A model generated the notes under the pieces. It did no database searches. It was not told where the DNA came from and saw only the letters and a list, made by a program, of their open reading frames with translations. 64,000 nucleotides of DNA from positions 1 to 64,000 of the forward strand of contig NZ_KB908266.1 in NCBI RefSeq assembly GCF_000382405.1, in the 5' to 3' direction. The position numbers and the translations under genes are program-made. This stretch comes from Mycobacterium sp. 141. GTDB taxonomy: Bacteria > Actinomycetota > Actinomycetes > Mycobacteriales > Mycobacteriaceae. This document shows positions 38,627 through 49,263 of this stretch, piece after piece; the first letter of the stretch is position 1; the number at the start of each line of letters is the position of its first letter.

Positions 38627-38692
38627 TTGAGACCTTCGAGCCCGCCCCGCGCGACGGTCCGGAAACATCGAGCCGCGCGGTTGCTGAGGACC

Positions 38693-39490
38693 TCAGCGGG
38701 TGAGGATCCGAGGGCCGTCCTCGGTGACCGCAACGGTGTGCTCCCAGTGCGCGGCACGGCTCCCGTCGGTGGTGATGACAGTCCATTCGTCGTCCAACAC
38801 CACGGTCTTGCCGGTGCCGAGCGTCAGCATCGGTTCGATGGCCAGCACCGAACCCGGGGCCAGGTATGGCCCACGGCCCGGCGAACCCTCATTGGGCAGG
38901 AACGGATCCATGTGCATCTGCCTGCCGATTCCGTGCCCGCCATAGCCGGCCACGATCCCGTATTTGCGGTCGTGGCGGGCTCCCGCGGCATGGGTCTCGA
39001 CCTCGATGGCGTGCGAGACATCGGTGAGCCGGTTGCCTGGCAGCATCGCGGCGATCCCGGCTTCCATGGCTGCTTTGGTGGCCTCGGACAGGGCCTCGTC
39101 GGCGTCGATCAGTGCGCCGATGCCGAAGGTGACCGCCGAATCGCCGTGCCAGCCGTCAACGATCGCGCCGCAGTCGATCGATACCAGGTCACCGGCGGCC
39201 AGCACCTCGCCGGCCGAGGGAATACCGTGCACTACACGATCGTTCACCGACGCGCAGATGCTGGCGGGAAAGCCGTGGTACCCGAGAAACGACGGGATAC
39301 CGCCGCCGTCGCGGATGACGGACTCAGCGATTCGATCGAGCTCAAGCGTGCTCACACCCGGCGCCGCCGCCGCACGCACCGCCCGCAGCGCCGACGCGAC
39401 CAGCGCGCCCGCAACCGCCATGGCATCGAGTTCCCCGGCGCTGCGCTGCGCGACCACCTTACGGTTGCGCAAGCCTGGTAACGAGATCAC
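38693..39490 (-). CDS. map: Methionine aminopeptidase (MapA)
   Basis: A 265-residue metalloprotease that removes the initiator Met. Metal ligands lie in the normal blocks: [15 protein letters not shown] (two Asp), [12 protein letters not shown] (His), AIEPMLTLG (Glu) and HWEHTVAVT (Glu). The start is GTG 39490. Third gene of secY-adk-map; a 24-bp tandem repeat fills the gap to adk. Confidence 0.97.
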   Translation of the reverse strand: MISLPGLRNRKVVAQRSAGELDAMAVAGALVASALRAVRAAAAPGVSTLELDRIAESVIRDGGGIPSFLGYHGFPASICASVNDRVVHGIPSAGEVLAAGDLVSIDCGAIVDGWHGDSAVTFGIGALIDADEALSEATKAAMEAGIAAMLPGNRLTDVSHAIEVETHAAGARHDRKYGIVAGYGGHGIGRQMHMDPFLPNEGSPGRGPYLAPGSVLAIEPMLTLGTGKTVVLDDEWTVITTDGSRAAHWEHTVAVTEDGPRILTR

Positions 39491-39502
39491 CGACGCTGCC
39501 TC

Positions 39503-39569
39503 ATTGTCGGTTCACCGGCCGCCCGCATTGCCGGTTCACCGGCCGCCCGCATTGCCGGTTCACCGGCCG
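39503..39569. repeat. 24-bp tandem repeat at the adk-map junction
   Basis: About 2.8 units of 24 bp, each containing CGGTTCACCGGCCGCCCGC; units at 39503-39526, 39527-39550 and 39551-39569. The adk stop codon lies inside the third unit, so the repeat arose by duplication of the adk 3' end. Copy number is likely variable between strains. Confidence 0.8.
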
Positions 39570-40105
39570 AGGGCGCTCAGAGCGCGGGCGAACACCTCGT
39601 CGAGGGCGCCCACCGCTGCGACCGTCTTGACCTCGTCGCCGTAGTACTTCAGCAACGGCTCGGTCTCTTCGCGATAGACCTTCATCCGGTTGTGGATGAC
39701 CTCTTCGGTGTCGTCGGCGCGGCCGCGGCCCTTGAGCCGGGCGAGCAGCTCATCCTCGGAGACCGCGAACTCCAGCACCGCGTCCAGCTTGGTGTTACGG
39801 GCCTCGAGCATGTCGTGCAGCGCGCGGGCCTGCTCGACCGAGCGCGGGTAGCCGTCCAGGATGAACCCGTTGGCCGCGTCGGCCTGGTCGATTCGGTCCC
39901 CTACCAGGCGATTCGTCAGTTCGGCAGGAACCAGGTCACCCGCGTCGAGGTACCGCTTGGCCTCGACACCCAGGGGTGTGCCGTCGCCGATGTTCTTGCG
40001 GAAGAGGTCCCCGGTGGAGATCTGCGGGATGCCGAGCTTCTCGGACAGCTTTTCGGCCTGTGTGCCTTTGCCCGCCCCGGGCGGTCCGAGTAGAACGACT
40101 CTCAC
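39560..40105 (-). CDS. adk: Adenylate kinase
   Basis: A 181-residue short-form adenylate kinase that interconverts ATP + AMP and 2 ADP. It has the P-loop [11 protein letters not shown] at residues 7-17, the AMP-binding ISTGDLFR, and DGYPRS. The long LID insert and zinc cysteines are absent, as in M. tuberculosis Adk. GTG 40105 overlaps the secY stop. Confidence 0.98.
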   Translation of the reverse strand: MRVVLLGPPGAGKGTQAEKLSEKLGIPQISTGDLFRKNIGDGTPLGVEAKRYLDAGDLVPAELTNRLVGDRIDQADAANGFILDGYPRSVEQARALHDMLEARNTKLDAVLEFAVSEDELLARLKGRGRADDTEEVIHNRMKVYREETEPLLKYYGDEVKTVAAVGALDEVFARALSALGR

Positions 40106-41427
40106 TTGAGGAACCCTTCGTAGTTGCGTTGCATGAGTTGGCTCTCGATTTGTTTGACGGTATCCAGTCCGACGCCAATCATAATGAGAACCGCAGTTCC
40201 TCCGAAGGGGAGATTCTGCACCGTCCCGGTGTTGCCGATCTGCAGGAACAGGTTCGGCAGCACCGCGATCACACCGAGGTAGATCGAGCCCGGCAGGGTG
40301 ATCCTGCTCAGCACATAACGCAGGTAGTCCGCGGTCGGCTTACCCGGGCGGATACCGGGAATGAAGCCACCGAACTTCTTCATCTCGTCGGCGCGCTCGT
40401 CCGGGTTGAACGTGATCGACACGTAGAAGTACGTGAAGAAGATGATCAGGCCGAAGTAGATCGCGATGTAGACGGGGTCCGCGGGGTTGGTCAGGTAGTT
40501 GGCGACAACCTTGTCCCACCAGCTGTTGCCGCCGTTGGGGTTGCCGCTGCGGATCAGCTGGGTGATCAGGTGCGGGATGTAGATCAGTGACGACGCGAAG
40601 ATCACCGGGATGACGCCGGCCTGGTTGACCTTCAGCGGCAGGTAGGTGGACGTACCGCCGTACATCTTGCGGCCGACCATGCGCTTGGCGTACTGGACCG
40701 GGATGCGACGCTGACCCTGTTCCACGAACACCACGCCGATGATGATGGCCAGCGTGGCCGCGCACACGGCGGTGAAGACCAGGCCGCCGCGGCTGTCCAG
40801 GATGGTCTTGCCCTCGGACGGGATACGCGCGGCGATGCCGGCGAAGATCAGCAGGGACATGCCGTTGCCGATACCGCGCTCGGTGACGAGCTCGCCCATC
40901 CACATGACCAGGGCGGCACCGGCGGTCATCACCAGCACGATGACGATCAGCCCGAAGATCGAGCTGTCCTGGATGATGTTCAGCGAGCAGCCCTGCAGCA
41001 ACCCACCGTTGGCGGCCAGCGCCACGATGCTGGTGGCCTGCAGGATGGCCAACGCGATCGACAGATAACGCGTGTACTGCGTCATCTTGGCCTGGCCGGC
41101 CTGACCTTCCTTCTGCAGCTGCTCGAAGCGCGGGATGACCACCACCAGCAGCTGCACGATGATGCTGGCAGTGATGTAGGGCATCACGCCGACCGCGAAC
41201 ACGGTCAACTGCAACAGGGCGCCGCCGGAGAACAGGTTGATCAGTGAGTAGATCTGTGCTGAGTCGCCGCCGCTGACCTGCTCGATGCATTTCTGCACGT
41301 TCGGGTAGTTCACCCCGGGGGACGGGATCGACGCACCGACGCGGTACAGGATCACCAGGCCCAACGTGAACAGGATCTTGCGTCTGAGGTCGGCCGTCCG
41401 CAGCGATGAGATGAAAGCCGAAAGCAC
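40102..41427 (-). CDS. secY: Sec translocon subunit SecY
   Basis: A 441-residue, ten-helix channel protein of the general secretion pathway. The plug/TM2 region, the cytoplasmic loop [20 protein letters not shown] and the C-terminal [19 protein letters not shown] are typical. It heads secY-adk-map; in this genome, as in M. tuberculosis, it is separated from rplO by accessory genes. Confidence 0.98.
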   Translation of the reverse strand: MLSAFISSLRTADLRRKILFTLGLVILYRVGASIPSPGVNYPNVQKCIEQVSGGDSAQIYSLINLFSGGALLQLTVFAVGVMPYITASIIVQLLVVVIPRFEQLQKEGQAGQAKMTQYTRYLSIALAILQATSIVALAANGGLLQGCSLNIIQDSSIFGLIVIVLVMTAGAALVMWMGELVTERGIGNGMSLLIFAGIAARIPSEGKTILDSRGGLVFTAVCAATLAIIIGVVFVEQGQRRIPVQYAKRMVGRKMYGGTSTYLPLKVNQAGVIPVIFASSLIYIPHLITQLIRSGNPNGGNSWWDKVVANYLTNPADPVYIAIYFGLIIFFTYFYVSITFNPDERADEMKKFGGFIPGIRPGKPTADYLRYVLSRITLPGSIYLGVIAVLPNLFLQIGNTGTVQNLPFGGTAVLIMIGVGLDTVKQIESQLMQRNYEGFLK

Positions 41428-41694
41428 TCTTCCTCCTGCGCAGCCAGCGTCTCAGCGCGGCGTGCCAAATGGGGCTGGTGGGTCCAGCGTCTTGGTCAAG
41501 TCGTATACATGCCAGCCCGGCGGGCGCACAGCCCGCGAACTCAAGCGTCAAACAGTCTACGAGAGTAACAGTTGCACCAGGGCGGCCCCGCATCGATCAG
41601 CTTCACCCGCAGGCCAAGCCCATATTCAGGTTCGAAGCGTACAGTCGGCGACAGCTCGTTACACTACCTAACTAATAGGATCTAAGGGGAGTTC

Positions 41695-42609
41695 ATGGCG
41701 CGTACGGACAACGACACCTGGGACCTGGCGTCTAGCGTGGGAGCCACCGCGACGATGGTCGCGGCAGCCCGGGCGATGGCGACCAACGCCCCGGACCCGG
41801 TGATCGACGATCCGTTCGCCGCTCCCCTGGTGCGGGCCGTCGCGATGGACTTCTTCACCAAACTGGTCGACGAGAATTTCACCACAGACGGCCTCGACGA
41901 GGAGGCCGTGACCGGGCTGACCCGGTTCGCCAACGGCATGGCCGCCCGTACCCGGTTCTTCGACGACTTCTTCCTGGCGGCCACCCGCACCGGCATCCGT
42001 CAGGCGGTGATCCTGGCCGCGGGCTTGGATTCGCGGGCCTACCGCCTGCCGTGGCCAGACGGCACCGTGGTGTTCGAGATCGACCAGCCCCAGGTCGTCG
42101 AATTCAAATCGACCACCCTCGCCGGGTTGGGTGCCACGCCCACCACCGATCGCCGCGCGGTGGCCATCGACCTTCGCTTCGACTGGCCCACGGCGCTGAC
42201 CGAGGCCGGTTTCGATCCCACCAAGCCGACGGCATGGATCGCCGAGGGTTTGCTGGGTTACCTGCCGCCCGACGCCCAGGACCGCCTGCTCGATCAGGTG
42301 ACCGCGCTCAGCGCACCGGGCAGCAGACTCGGCGTCGAGGGTGTTCCCGCCACCGAGGCCAATGACGAAGAGACGATCCGCGCCCGAATGCAGGACTTCA
42401 CCGACCGCTGGCGTGCACACGGCTTGGACATCGACCTCAACGAGCTGATCTTCCTGGGCGACCGCGCCGACGTGACCACCTATCTGGAGGGCCACTCGTG
42501 GGAGGTCACCGGTATCAGCTCCAACGATCTGTTGATCCAGACCGGCCTGCCGCCGGTCGAGGACGAGGTGCATGCCGTATCGGTGTTCTACATCAGCGCG
42601 CAGCGGTAG
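41695..42609 (+). CDS. SAM-dependent methyltransferase, TIGR00027 family, copy 1
   Basis: A 304-residue class I methyltransferase of the large mycobacterial family that includes Rv0725c, Rv0726c and Rv0731c. It has the N-terminal signature [23 protein letters not shown], the SAM site [16 protein letters not shown], and [12 protein letters not shown] with [21 protein letters not shown] lies before ATG 41695, and TACACT (41660-41665) may be its -10 box. Substrate unknown; other members act on small carboxylates or lipids by inference only. Confidence 0.92.
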   Translation: MARTDNDTWDLASSVGATATMVAAARAMATNAPDPVIDDPFAAPLVRAVAMDFFTKLVDENFTTDGLDEEAVTGLTRFANGMAARTRFFDDFFLAATRTGIRQAVILAAGLDSRAYRLPWPDGTVVFEIDQPQVVEFKSTTLAGLGATPTTDRRAVAIDLRFDWPTALTEAGFDPTKPTAWIAEGLLGYLPPDAQDRLLDQVTALSAPGSRLGVEGVPATEANDEETIRARMQDFTDRWRAHGLDIDLNELIFLGDRADVTTYLEGHSWEVTGISSNDLLIQTGLPPVEDEVHAVSVFYISAQR

Positions 42610-42617
42610 GGACCGGC

Positions 42618-43577
42618 ATGGCACGTACCGATACGGACAGCTGGGACCTCGCCTCCAGCGTCGGCGCAACGGCCACCATGGTGGCCGCAGCCCGCGCGAT
42701 CGCCAGTACCGAACCCGATCCCCTGATCGACGATCCCTACGCAGCACCCCTGGTGCGTGCAGTGGGCGTGGACTTCTTCACCAAGCTCGTCGACGGCGAC
42801 ATCATGCTCGACGGCGACGACTCCGCGGTCGCGGAGCTGATGACGTCGGTGATGGCGGTGCGGACGAAATTTTTCGACGACTTCTTCATCACCGCCGCCG
42901 GAGGCGGCAATTCCACCAGCACCGCCGGAGGCGGCAATTCCACCACCGCCGCCGGAGGCGCCGGGATCCGACAGGCCGTCATCCTCGCTTCAGGACTGGA
43001 CGCCCGGGCCTACCGGCTGCCCTGGCCGGCCGGCACCGTGGTCTACGAGATCGACCAGCCGGAAGTGATCGGTGCCAAGACCGCGGCGATGACCCGGATC
43101 GGCGCCACCCCCACCGCGGAGCGCCGTGCCGTGGCTGTCGACCTGCGCGACGACTGGCCGGCGGCGTTACGCGCAAGCGGGTTCGATGCTGAGGCGCCGA
43201 CCGCGTGGAGTGCCGAGGGTCTGCTGGTCTACCTGCCGCCCGAGGCGCAGGACCGGCTGTTCGACAACATCACCGCGCTGAGCGCCCCGGGCAGCCGGCT
43301 GGCCACCGAGTACCACCCGGACATCGCCGCGGCCGTGCGCAATCGCAGCCAATCCATGGTCGAGCGGTGGCGCGAACACGGGTTCGACATCGACCTGTCC
43401 GAGCTCTGGTACGTCGGTGAGCGCAATTCGGTGGTCGACTATCTCACCGACAGTGGCTGGTCGGTGACAGCCCGGCGGCGCCCCGAGGTGTTCGCCGAAT
43501 ACGGCCGCACCTTCCCCGATTCCGACGACGCCGCAGCACAACGTGATTCATTGGCAATCGTGGCAGTACGACAGTGA
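42618..43577 (+). CDS. SAM-dependent methyltransferase, TIGR00027 family, copy 2
   Basis: A 319-residue paralogue of copy 1, starting eight bases after it (ATG 42618, [19 protein letters not shown]). The SAM site [16 protein letters not shown] is intact. It is longer than its siblings because of an in-frame Ala/Gly/Asn/Ser repeat (encoded at 42894-42962) placed just before the SAM motif, probably a surface loop. Function as copy 1, substrate unknown. Confidence 0.92.
   Translation: MARTDTDSWDLASSVGATATMVAAARAIASTEPDPLIDDPYAAPLVRAVGVDFFTKLVDGDIMLDGDDSAVAELMTSVMAVRTKFFDDFFITAAGGGNSTSTAGGGNSTTAAGGAGIRQAVILASGLDARAYRLPWPAGTVVYEIDQPEVIGAKTAAMTRIGATPTAERRAVAVDLRDDWPAALRASGFDAEAPTAWSAEGLLVYLPPEAQDRLFDNITALSAPGSRLATEYHPDIAAAVRNRSQSMVERWREHGFDIDLSELWYVGERNSVVDYLTDSGWSVTARRRPEVFAEYGRTFPDSDDAAAQRDSLAIVAVRQ
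42894..42962. repeat. 27-bp in-frame tandem repeat inside methyltransferase 2
   Basis: Units at 42894-42920 and 42921-42947, with a 15-base partial unit to 42962, encode [18 protein letters not shown] and AAGGA. The unit length is a multiple of three, so changes in copy number would keep the frame. Confidence 0.85.
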
Positions 43578-43586
43578 GGACAAACC

Positions 43587-44483
43587 ATGGCACGCACCGA
43601 GGGTGACACCTGGGACCTGGCAACCAGCGTCGGCTCGACGGCGACGGGTGTCGCCGCGTCCCGCGCCCTGGCCACCAAGCAGCCCGATCCGCTGATCAAC
43701 GACCCGTACGCCGACCCGCTGGTCAAAGCCGTCGGGCTGGAGCACTGCATCCGGTTGGCCGATGGCGAGATTTGCGTCGAGGGCGATCAGCTGCTGGACC
43801 GGCAGCGGATGTGCGAGCAGATCGCCGTGCGCACCCGGTTCTTCGATAACTTCTTCACCAGCGCAACCGACGCCGGGATTCGCCAGGCCGTGATCCTGGC
43901 CTCGGGCCTGGACACCCGTGCCTACCGGCTGCCCTGGCCCGCGGGCACCGTGGTGTTCGAGATCGACCAGGCTCAGGTGATCGAGTTCAAGACGCGCACG
44001 CTCGCAGGGCTCGGTGCCGAACCTGCCGCCGATCGTCGGACGGTCGCGATCGACCTGCGCGATGATTGGCCGGCCGCATTGCGTACCGCCGGTTTCGATC
44101 CGACCGAACCCACCGCATGGATCGCCGAGGGGCTGCTCATCTACCTGCCGCCCGACGCTCAGGATCGGCTCTTCGACAACATCACCGAACTGTCGGCGTC
44201 CGGAAGTCGGCTGGCCACCGAACACATGGACATGAACACCCTGCCCGAGGAATGGACGAAGAAGGTCAGCGAGTGGTCGAAGCGGGTCGGGTCCGATGTC
44301 GACCTGATGGACCTGTTCTATTCCGGTGACCGTCACACCGCTGGCGACTATCTCGACGGGCACGGCTGGCAGTCGACTGTGCGGACCGCACGCGAGGCCT
44401 ACGCTGGATACGGGTTCGACTACCCCGAGGACCTCGCCGACCTTGCCGGTGATTCGGGCTATCTGTCTGCAGAACGGAAATGA
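43587..44483 (+). CDS. SAM-dependent methyltransferase, TIGR00027 family, copy 3
   Basis: A 298-residue paralogue ([27 protein letters not shown]) with SAM site [16 protein letters not shown] and [12 protein letters not shown]. It starts nine bases after copy 2, in the same operon. Its middle segment before the SAM site and the C-terminal substrate lid differ from the other copies, so the substrate may differ. Confidence 0.92.
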   Translation: MARTEGDTWDLATSVGSTATGVAASRALATKQPDPLINDPYADPLVKAVGLEHCIRLADGEICVEGDQLLDRQRMCEQIAVRTRFFDNFFTSATDAGIRQAVILASGLDTRAYRLPWPAGTVVFEIDQAQVIEFKTRTLAGLGAEPAADRRTVAIDLRDDWPAALRTAGFDPTEPTAWIAEGLLIYLPPDAQDRLFDNITELSASGSRLATEHMDMNTLPEEWTKKVSEWSKRVGSDVDLMDLFYSGDRHTAGDYLDGHGWQSTVRTAREAYAGYGFDYPEDLADLAGDSGYLSAERK

Positions 44484-44490
44484 GGCGCTG

Positions 44491-45411
44491 ATGGCGCGGG
44501 CCGACGGCGACACCTGGGATCTGGCATCGAGTGTGGGGGCGACGGCGACGCTCGTCGCAACCGGGCGGGCGATTGCCAGCTCTGCGCCCCACGGCCTGAT
44601 CGACGATCCGTTCGCGGCGCCGCTGGTGCGGGCCGTCGGTATCGATGCGTTCACCAAGATGGTCAACGGTGAACTCGACTTCGACGCCATCGAGGCCATC
44701 GCGCCGGAAGCGGCGGCCAGCGCGCGGGCCAACATCGACGAGATGGCCGTGCGTACCCGGTTTTTCGATGACTACTTCGCGGCGGCCACCGAACGCGGCA
44801 TCCGGCAGGCGGTGATCCTGGCGTCCGGTCTGGACTCGCGCGCCTACCGGCTGCCCTGGCCCGACGGCACCGTCGTCTACGAGATCGACCAACCGGAGGT
44901 CATCGAGTTCAAGACCGGGGTCCTGGCCGACCTCGGTGCGGCACCGACAGCGCAGCGCCGGACCGTGCCGGTCGATCTGCGTGAAGACTGGCCGGCCGCG
45001 CTGCGGGAGGCGGGTTTCGATCCGGAACAGCCGACAGCCTGGTGCGCTGAAGGTCTGCTGATCTATCTGCCGCCGGATGCACAGGATCGCTTGTTCGACA
45101 ACATCGACGCCCTCAGCGCTCCCGGCAGCGCCGTGGCAACCGAATTCGTGCCCGGCCTGAAGGATTTCGATCCGGAAAAGGCGCGGGCTGCGGCCGCCGG
45201 GTTCAGCCAGATCGGGTTGACCATGGACATGCCGTCGCTGATCTACCACGGCGAACGGCATTCTGCCGCAGACTATCTCACTACCAAGGGGTGGGAGATG
45301 ACCGGTACTGCGCGCTCGGAATTGTTCGCTCGCTATCGCCTACCCTTACCCGATGCGGTCGACCATGACCCGATGGGTGAGATCGTCTACATCAGCGGCA
45401 CGCTGGGCTGA
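44491..45411 (+). CDS. SAM-dependent methyltransferase, TIGR00027 family, copy 4
   Basis: A 306-residue paralogue ([27 protein letters not shown]) with SAM site [16 protein letters not shown] and [15 protein letters not shown] 44491 is seven bases after copy 3. It ends the four-gene operon and is followed by a 400-bp stretch of gene debris. Confidence 0.92.
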   Translation: MARADGDTWDLASSVGATATLVATGRAIASSAPHGLIDDPFAAPLVRAVGIDAFTKMVNGELDFDAIEAIAPEAAASARANIDEMAVRTRFFDDYFAAATERGIRQAVILASGLDSRAYRLPWPDGTVVYEIDQPEVIEFKTGVLADLGAAPTAQRRTVPVDLREDWPAALREAGFDPEQPTAWCAEGLLIYLPPDAQDRLFDNIDALSAPGSAVATEFVPGLKDFDPEKARAAAAGFSQIGLTMDMPSLIYHGERHSAADYLTTKGWEMTGTARSELFARYRLPLPDAVDHDPMGEIVYISGTLG

Positions 45412-45600
45412 ATCCCGCATCCCACTCAGCATCACCGTTGATCAGTAAGTTGTTGCGTCCGTATAACACCGCGAGGTCGACGATGGCTCCGGTGGTCCCG
45501 GTGCCAGTGGTGTTCTCATAGCTGTAGGCCGGGTTGCCCAGGGCGTCGGAGTCGAACGAAAACCACCACAGGTCACCGGGAATCGGGGTCACCGTGGTGT
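45392..45600 (-). pseudogene. Unrecognised gene fragment
   Basis: The minus-strand frame reads GDLWWFSFDSDALGNPAY, then SYENTTGTGTTGAIVDL and [18 protein letters not shown] before a stop. It looks protein-like rather than a random shadow, but has no start or N-terminal part. I do not recognise the family. It overlaps the methyltransferase 4 end by 20 bases. Confidence 0.35.
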
Positions 45601-45783
45601 TCTCCCTGCCCGGGTCGGCGCCAACAGCGGCAACGCATCCCAGACGACAGCACAGGTTCGGGGTGCCGCGTCGACAAGCGGACCTCGCGCGACGTTCACC
45701 AAGTGCGCGCGGCCGACGCCGAGGCCGCGCTGGTCCCCGACACCGCCATGCACACGCTGAGCCACGCCGATACCCGGTTTCAT
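45589..45783 (-). pseudogene. Fragment resembling a D-2-hydroxyacid dehydrogenase (serA-like)
   Basis: The minus strand at 45670-45702 encodes LVNVARGPLVD, the hallmark of the NAD-binding domain of D-isomer hydroxyacid dehydrogenases. Sequence on either side is not recognisable as the same protein, so only debris is left. M. tuberculosis carries serA2 (Rv0728c) in the equivalent interval between methyltransferase genes, which supports the reading. Confidence 0.4.
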
Positions 45784-45830
45784 GAACGCCTGGTCGCATC
45801 GGCCGGGAGGTCTACGACGCCGCGCTGACC
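45694..45830 (+). pseudogene. Possible fragment of a GntR-family (FCD domain) regulator
   Basis: The plus strand at about 45769-45810 reads DTRFHERLVASAG, which is like the D-x2-FH metal-binding motif of the FadR C-terminal domain. The frame closes soon after. It overlaps the dehydrogenase fragment on the other strand. The match is short and could be chance. Confidence 0.25.
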
Positions 45831-47233
45831 CCGACGTCGTATTCGAGTTGTGGTGGCGCTTCGGGTGTTCCGGGGATCTCAGTGCCGTTGATCGGACAGC
45901 GGGCGGTCTCGGGAATCTTTATCAGCGCGATCGCCCCGATCACGCAGGCGATCATCATGTAGTAAGCAGGCACGAGATGGTCACCGGTGACCGAGACCAG
46001 CCAATCATTGACCGCCGGTGCGGTGCCACCGAACAGTGACGTCGATACGTTGTATGCGATCGCGAATCCCGCGTAGCGGACGTGCGTGGGGAACATCGCC
46101 GGGAAAGTCGCCGAGATCGTCGACAGCTGCGGCACATAGAGCAACCCGAGGACAGCGAATCCGATTACCGCGCCGACCATGTTCGTCGCCATCAACAGGA
46201 ACATCGGTATGCCGGCGACGAACAGCCCGATCAGCGAGAACCACCACATCGGTTTGCGCCCCACCCGATCCGAGATGTGGCCGGAGAACGGCAGGAACAC
46301 CATCATCATCAGCATCCCGATGATCGGAACGATCAGCGCGTGACTGCTCGACAGGCCGATGGTCCGCTCCAGGTAGGTAGGCATGTAGGTGAGCAGCGTG
46401 TAGTTGACGACGTTGAGCGCCACCACCAGGCCACCCAACCGTAGGACCGGTGCCCAGTACTCCCCGACCAGATCCTTGAACTGAGTGACCGCCCCCTGTT
46501 CGGTATCCCCGGACTGCTCGAGCTCGCGGAACACGGGCGTGTCTTCAAGTCTGGAGCGCAGGTAGACACCGATCAGGCCCAGCGGCGCGGCAACCATGAA
46601 CGGCAACCGCCAACCCCACGCCCCCATCTGGTCGTCGGTGAGCAACACCGAGAACCCGAGCATCAGCAGCGCACCCAGCGAAAAGCCCGACAGGGTCCCA
46701 AATTCCAGGAAGCTGCCGAGGAAACCGCGTCGACGCGACGGTGCATACTCCGCCATAAACGTTGCGGCACCGCCGTATTCGCCTCCCGTGGAGAACCCCT
46801 GGATCATCCGCAGCACGACCATGATCGCCGGCGCCCACAAGCCGATCGAAGCGTACGACGGCACCAGACCCACGCAGAACGTAGCGCCGGCCATCAGCAC
46901 GATCGTGATGGCCAGCACGTGTTTACGGCCGACCCGATCGCCGAGCGGGCCCCAGACGAATCCCCCGAGTGGTCGCACCAGGAACGAAACCGCAAATGTC
47001 GCAAGCGCCAACAACGTTGCCTGCTCGGTGTCGCCGGGGAATATGGCCGCAGATATGTAGCTCACGCCGTAGGCGTAAATTCCGTAATCGAACCATTCTG
47101 TGGCGTTACCGATCGCCGATGCGGCGATCGCGCGTCTGAGCACGCCTGAATCCGGGGCACTTTCAGCGAGTTCGCGGTAGTCGATCTCCGGCTTGTCTCC
47201 GAAGCCCGTCATCGGGCTCTTGCGCGCGGGCAC
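45812..47233 (-). CDS. MFS metabolite:proton symporter (ProP/ShiA-like)
   Basis: A 473-residue, twelve-helix major facilitator of the metabolite:H+ symporter subfamily. It has the signatures GNATEWFDYGIYAYG in helix 1, RPLGGFVWGPLGDRVGRKHVL in the helix 2-3 loop, and GGEYGGAATFMAEYAP. Substrates of such proteins are compatible solutes or dicarboxylates; here it is not determined. GTG 47233 is preceded by GGAGGAG. Confidence 0.92.
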   Translation of the reverse strand: MPARKSPMTGFGDKPEIDYRELAESAPDSGVLRRAIAASAIGNATEWFDYGIYAYGVSYISAAIFPGDTEQATLLALATFAVSFLVRPLGGFVWGPLGDRVGRKHVLAITIVLMAGATFCVGLVPSYASIGLWAPAIMVVLRMIQGFSTGGEYGGAATFMAEYAPSRRRGFLGSFLEFGTLSGFSLGALLMLGFSVLLTDDQMGAWGWRLPFMVAAPLGLIGVYLRSRLEDTPVFRELEQSGDTEQGAVTQFKDLVGEYWAPVLRLGGLVVALNVVNYTLLTYMPTYLERTIGLSSSHALIVPIIGMLMMMVFLPFSGHISDRVGRKPMWWFSLIGLFVAGIPMFLLMATNMVGAVIGFAVLGLLYVPQLSTISATFPAMFPTHVRYAGFAIAYNVSTSLFGGTAPAVNDWLVSVTGDHLVPAYYMMIACVIGAIALIKIPETARCPINGTEIPGTPEAPPQLEYDVGVSAAS

Positions 47234-47424
47234 AGCTCCTCCATAGTGTCTGACGACACCGTTCCCCGCCGTGCGCTCTCTTTCGGCTGGTCTGACTGGG
47301 TTGACACCGCAGGGCCAGGCCGTCGTCTCGTCGGCAATTCAGTAGTTGCCAAGGTTTGACGTTACCGTGCCACTACGCGGAATGCACCGCCCTGAGCACC
47401 GTGCCGCAATTAACACCGGCGTCA

Positions 47425-47444
47425 GAACGGGTAACTGCCCGTTC
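47425..47444. terminator. Hairpin 3' of sppA
   Basis: GAACGGG and CCCGTTC form a 7-bp stem over a six-base loop, 26 bases beyond the sppA stop in the direction of transcription. It is a probable terminator. Confidence 0.5.
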
Positions 47445-47453
47445 TCAGTCCGC

Positions 47454-47468
47454 CGAGCAGACGCGAGC
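47454..47468. repeat. Half copy of the dispersed palindromic element
   Basis: CGAGCAGACGCGA, the left arm of the element, abuts the sppA stop codon. The core and right arm are missing. Confidence 0.45.
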
Positions 47469-47469
47469 T

Positions 47470-49251
47470 TCAGAAGCGGTAGTCCCCCAACCACACCGCG
47501 TTGGCTCCGGTCAGCGAGCGCTGGGCCTGCTCCAGCACCCCGGTTGCCGACGCGACGGCCAGCGAGCCGAGCGCCTCGGGCAGCGACGCGGCGGCCGGCT
47601 GTGATGATGGCTTGGGCGACAACAGGTCCCGCAACGATGACCCGGGCAGGTGCGCGATCTTGACCTTGGTGTCCTCGTCGAGGCCGGCCAGCAGCTTGGC
47701 CCGGCGAATTGCGGTGCGCAGCCCGCCGAGTTCGTCGACGAGCCCACGTTCGTGAGCGTCGGCCCCGGTCCACACCCGGCCACGGGCCACGTCCTGGACG
47801 GCATCCACCGCCAAGCCACGGCCATCTGCGACCCGCTGCACGAAGTCCTCGTAGAACAGGTCGGCCTCGGCCTCGACCTGGGCGTGCTGCTCATCGGTGA
47901 ACGGCGCATTGGTCGACCACGCGTCGGCATTGGCATTGGTGCGCACCGCGTCGGAACCGACCCCGAGCTTGTCCTTGAGCTCACGCGACACCAGCTTTCC
48001 GGTCAACACCCCGATCGAGCCGGTGATGGTGCCCGGATTGGCGACGATCGCGTCGGCGGCCATGGCCGCGTAGTAGCCACCGGATGCCGCCACCGCACCC
48101 ATCGACGCGACGACGGGCTTGCCGTCTCCCTTCTCAGGTGAGCGGGCCCGCACCACCTCACGCCAGATGGTCTCGGAGGCGGTCACCGAGCCGCCGGGGC
48201 TGTCCACCCGCAGCACAATGGCCACCACGTCGTCTCGGGCGGCGGCCTCACGCAACGCCGCGGCGATGGTGTCGCCCCCGGCGCCGGAATTACCGAACGG
48301 CAGCACCTGACGACCACCCTTACCACTGACAATCGGACCGTGCACCGTCACCACGGCGACGGTCGGCTTCGATTTGAGCCCGGGTAGCGGGGGCGCAGGC
48401 TTGGGCGCCGACGCCCGCGCGTACCGCGACAGGTACAGCCGCGGGGCACTGCCCTCACCATCGGATTCCGCCGCGGCACCGCAAAGTTCACTGATGCGCG
48501 CGTACGCCTCGTCACGGAAGCCGATCCGGTCGATCAGCCCGCCCGATACGGCATCGTCGCGCAGCAACGGCGCCTTGTCGGCCAACGCGTCGATGGTGTC
48601 GACCGATATGTGCCGGGATTCCGCGGTCGCCTGCCACACCTGGGTCTGAAGGCTCTGGATCAACCGGCTGTCGGCTTCACGGTGCGCGTCAGTGTAGCGG
48701 TCCTGCGTGAAAATGTTTGTCGCAGACTTGTATTCGCCACGCGTCACGAACTGCGCTTCAATCCCGGCCTTGTCCAGGGCATCCCGCAGGAACATCGCAT
48801 TGGTCGCGAAACCGACCAGTCCGACCGTGCCCGACGGTTGCATCCACACCTCGCGGAACGCCGAGGCCAGGTAGTACGACAATGTGCCCGGATAGGTTTC
48901 CGACCAGGCCAGGGTCGGCTTGACGGCGCCGAACTCGGCGATCGCGTCGCGCAACTCCTGTACCGGCCCGGCTGCCGCGGCCGGAATCTGCACCCGGGCG
49001 ATCAGCCCGGCTACCCGGTCGTCGTCGGCCGCTCGGTGTATCGCTGCAACAGCCTGGCGCAGGACCAGCGGCCGTCCTCCGCTGGAGATCATCGCCAACG
49101 GATCGAACCCGGCCGTCTCCGCAGGTACGGACGTCAGATCGAGTTCGAGAACACATGCACTGGGAATGCCATTGTGCCGAACGGTGTCGACCTTGCGGAC
49201 CAACGCCCGCAATTCGTCGGGACCGGGCAGACTCGGGAGGAAGTCGAACAT
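47470..49251 (-). CDS. sppA: Signal peptide peptidase SppA, 67K type
   Basis: A 593-residue serine-lysine protease with two tandem Clp-like domains, which degrades cleaved signal peptides at the membrane. The general-base Lys lies in TRGEYKSATN (about 180) in the first half, and the nucleophile Ser in VAASGGYYAAM (about 390) in the second half. ATG 49251 is placed by a -10 box six bases upstream. Matches Rv0724; in M. tuberculosis it follows rplO directly, but here two genes intervene. Confidence 0.95.
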   Translation of the reverse strand: MFDFLPSLPGPDELRALVRKVDTVRHNGIPSACVLELDLTSVPAETAGFDPLAMISSGGRPLVLRQAVAAIHRAADDDRVAGLIARVQIPAAAAGPVQELRDAIAEFGAVKPTLAWSETYPGTLSYYLASAFREVWMQPSGTVGLVGFATNAMFLRDALDKAGIEAQFVTRGEYKSATNIFTQDRYTDAHREADSRLIQSLQTQVWQATAESRHISVDTIDALADKAPLLRDDAVSGGLIDRIGFRDEAYARISELCGAAAESDGEGSAPRLYLSRYARASAPKPAPPLPGLKSKPTVAVVTVHGPIVSGKGGRQVLPFGNSGAGGDTIAAALREAAARDDVVAIVLRVDSPGGSVTASETIWREVVRARSPEKGDGKPVVASMGAVAASGGYYAAMAADAIVANPGTITGSIGVLTGKLVSRELKDKLGVGSDAVRTNANADAWSTNAPFTDEQHAQVEAEADLFYEDFVQRVADGRGLAVDAVQDVARGRVWTGADAHERGLVDELGGLRTAIRRAKLLAGLDEDTKVKIAHLPGSSLRDLLSPKPSSQPAAASLPEALGSLAVASATGVLEQAQRSLTGANAVWLGDYRF

Positions 49252-49257
49252 GCCCCG

Positions 49258-49263
49258 AGCCTA
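49258..49263 (-). promoter_or_regulatory. Candidate -10 box of sppA
   Basis: TAGGCT on the minus strand, six bases before the ATG, predicts a leaderless sppA mRNA. Confidence 0.5.

Noticed and set aside
39503..39569. CRISPR-like array
   Set aside because: The units are directly abutting without spacers and derive from the adk end; no cas genes are present.
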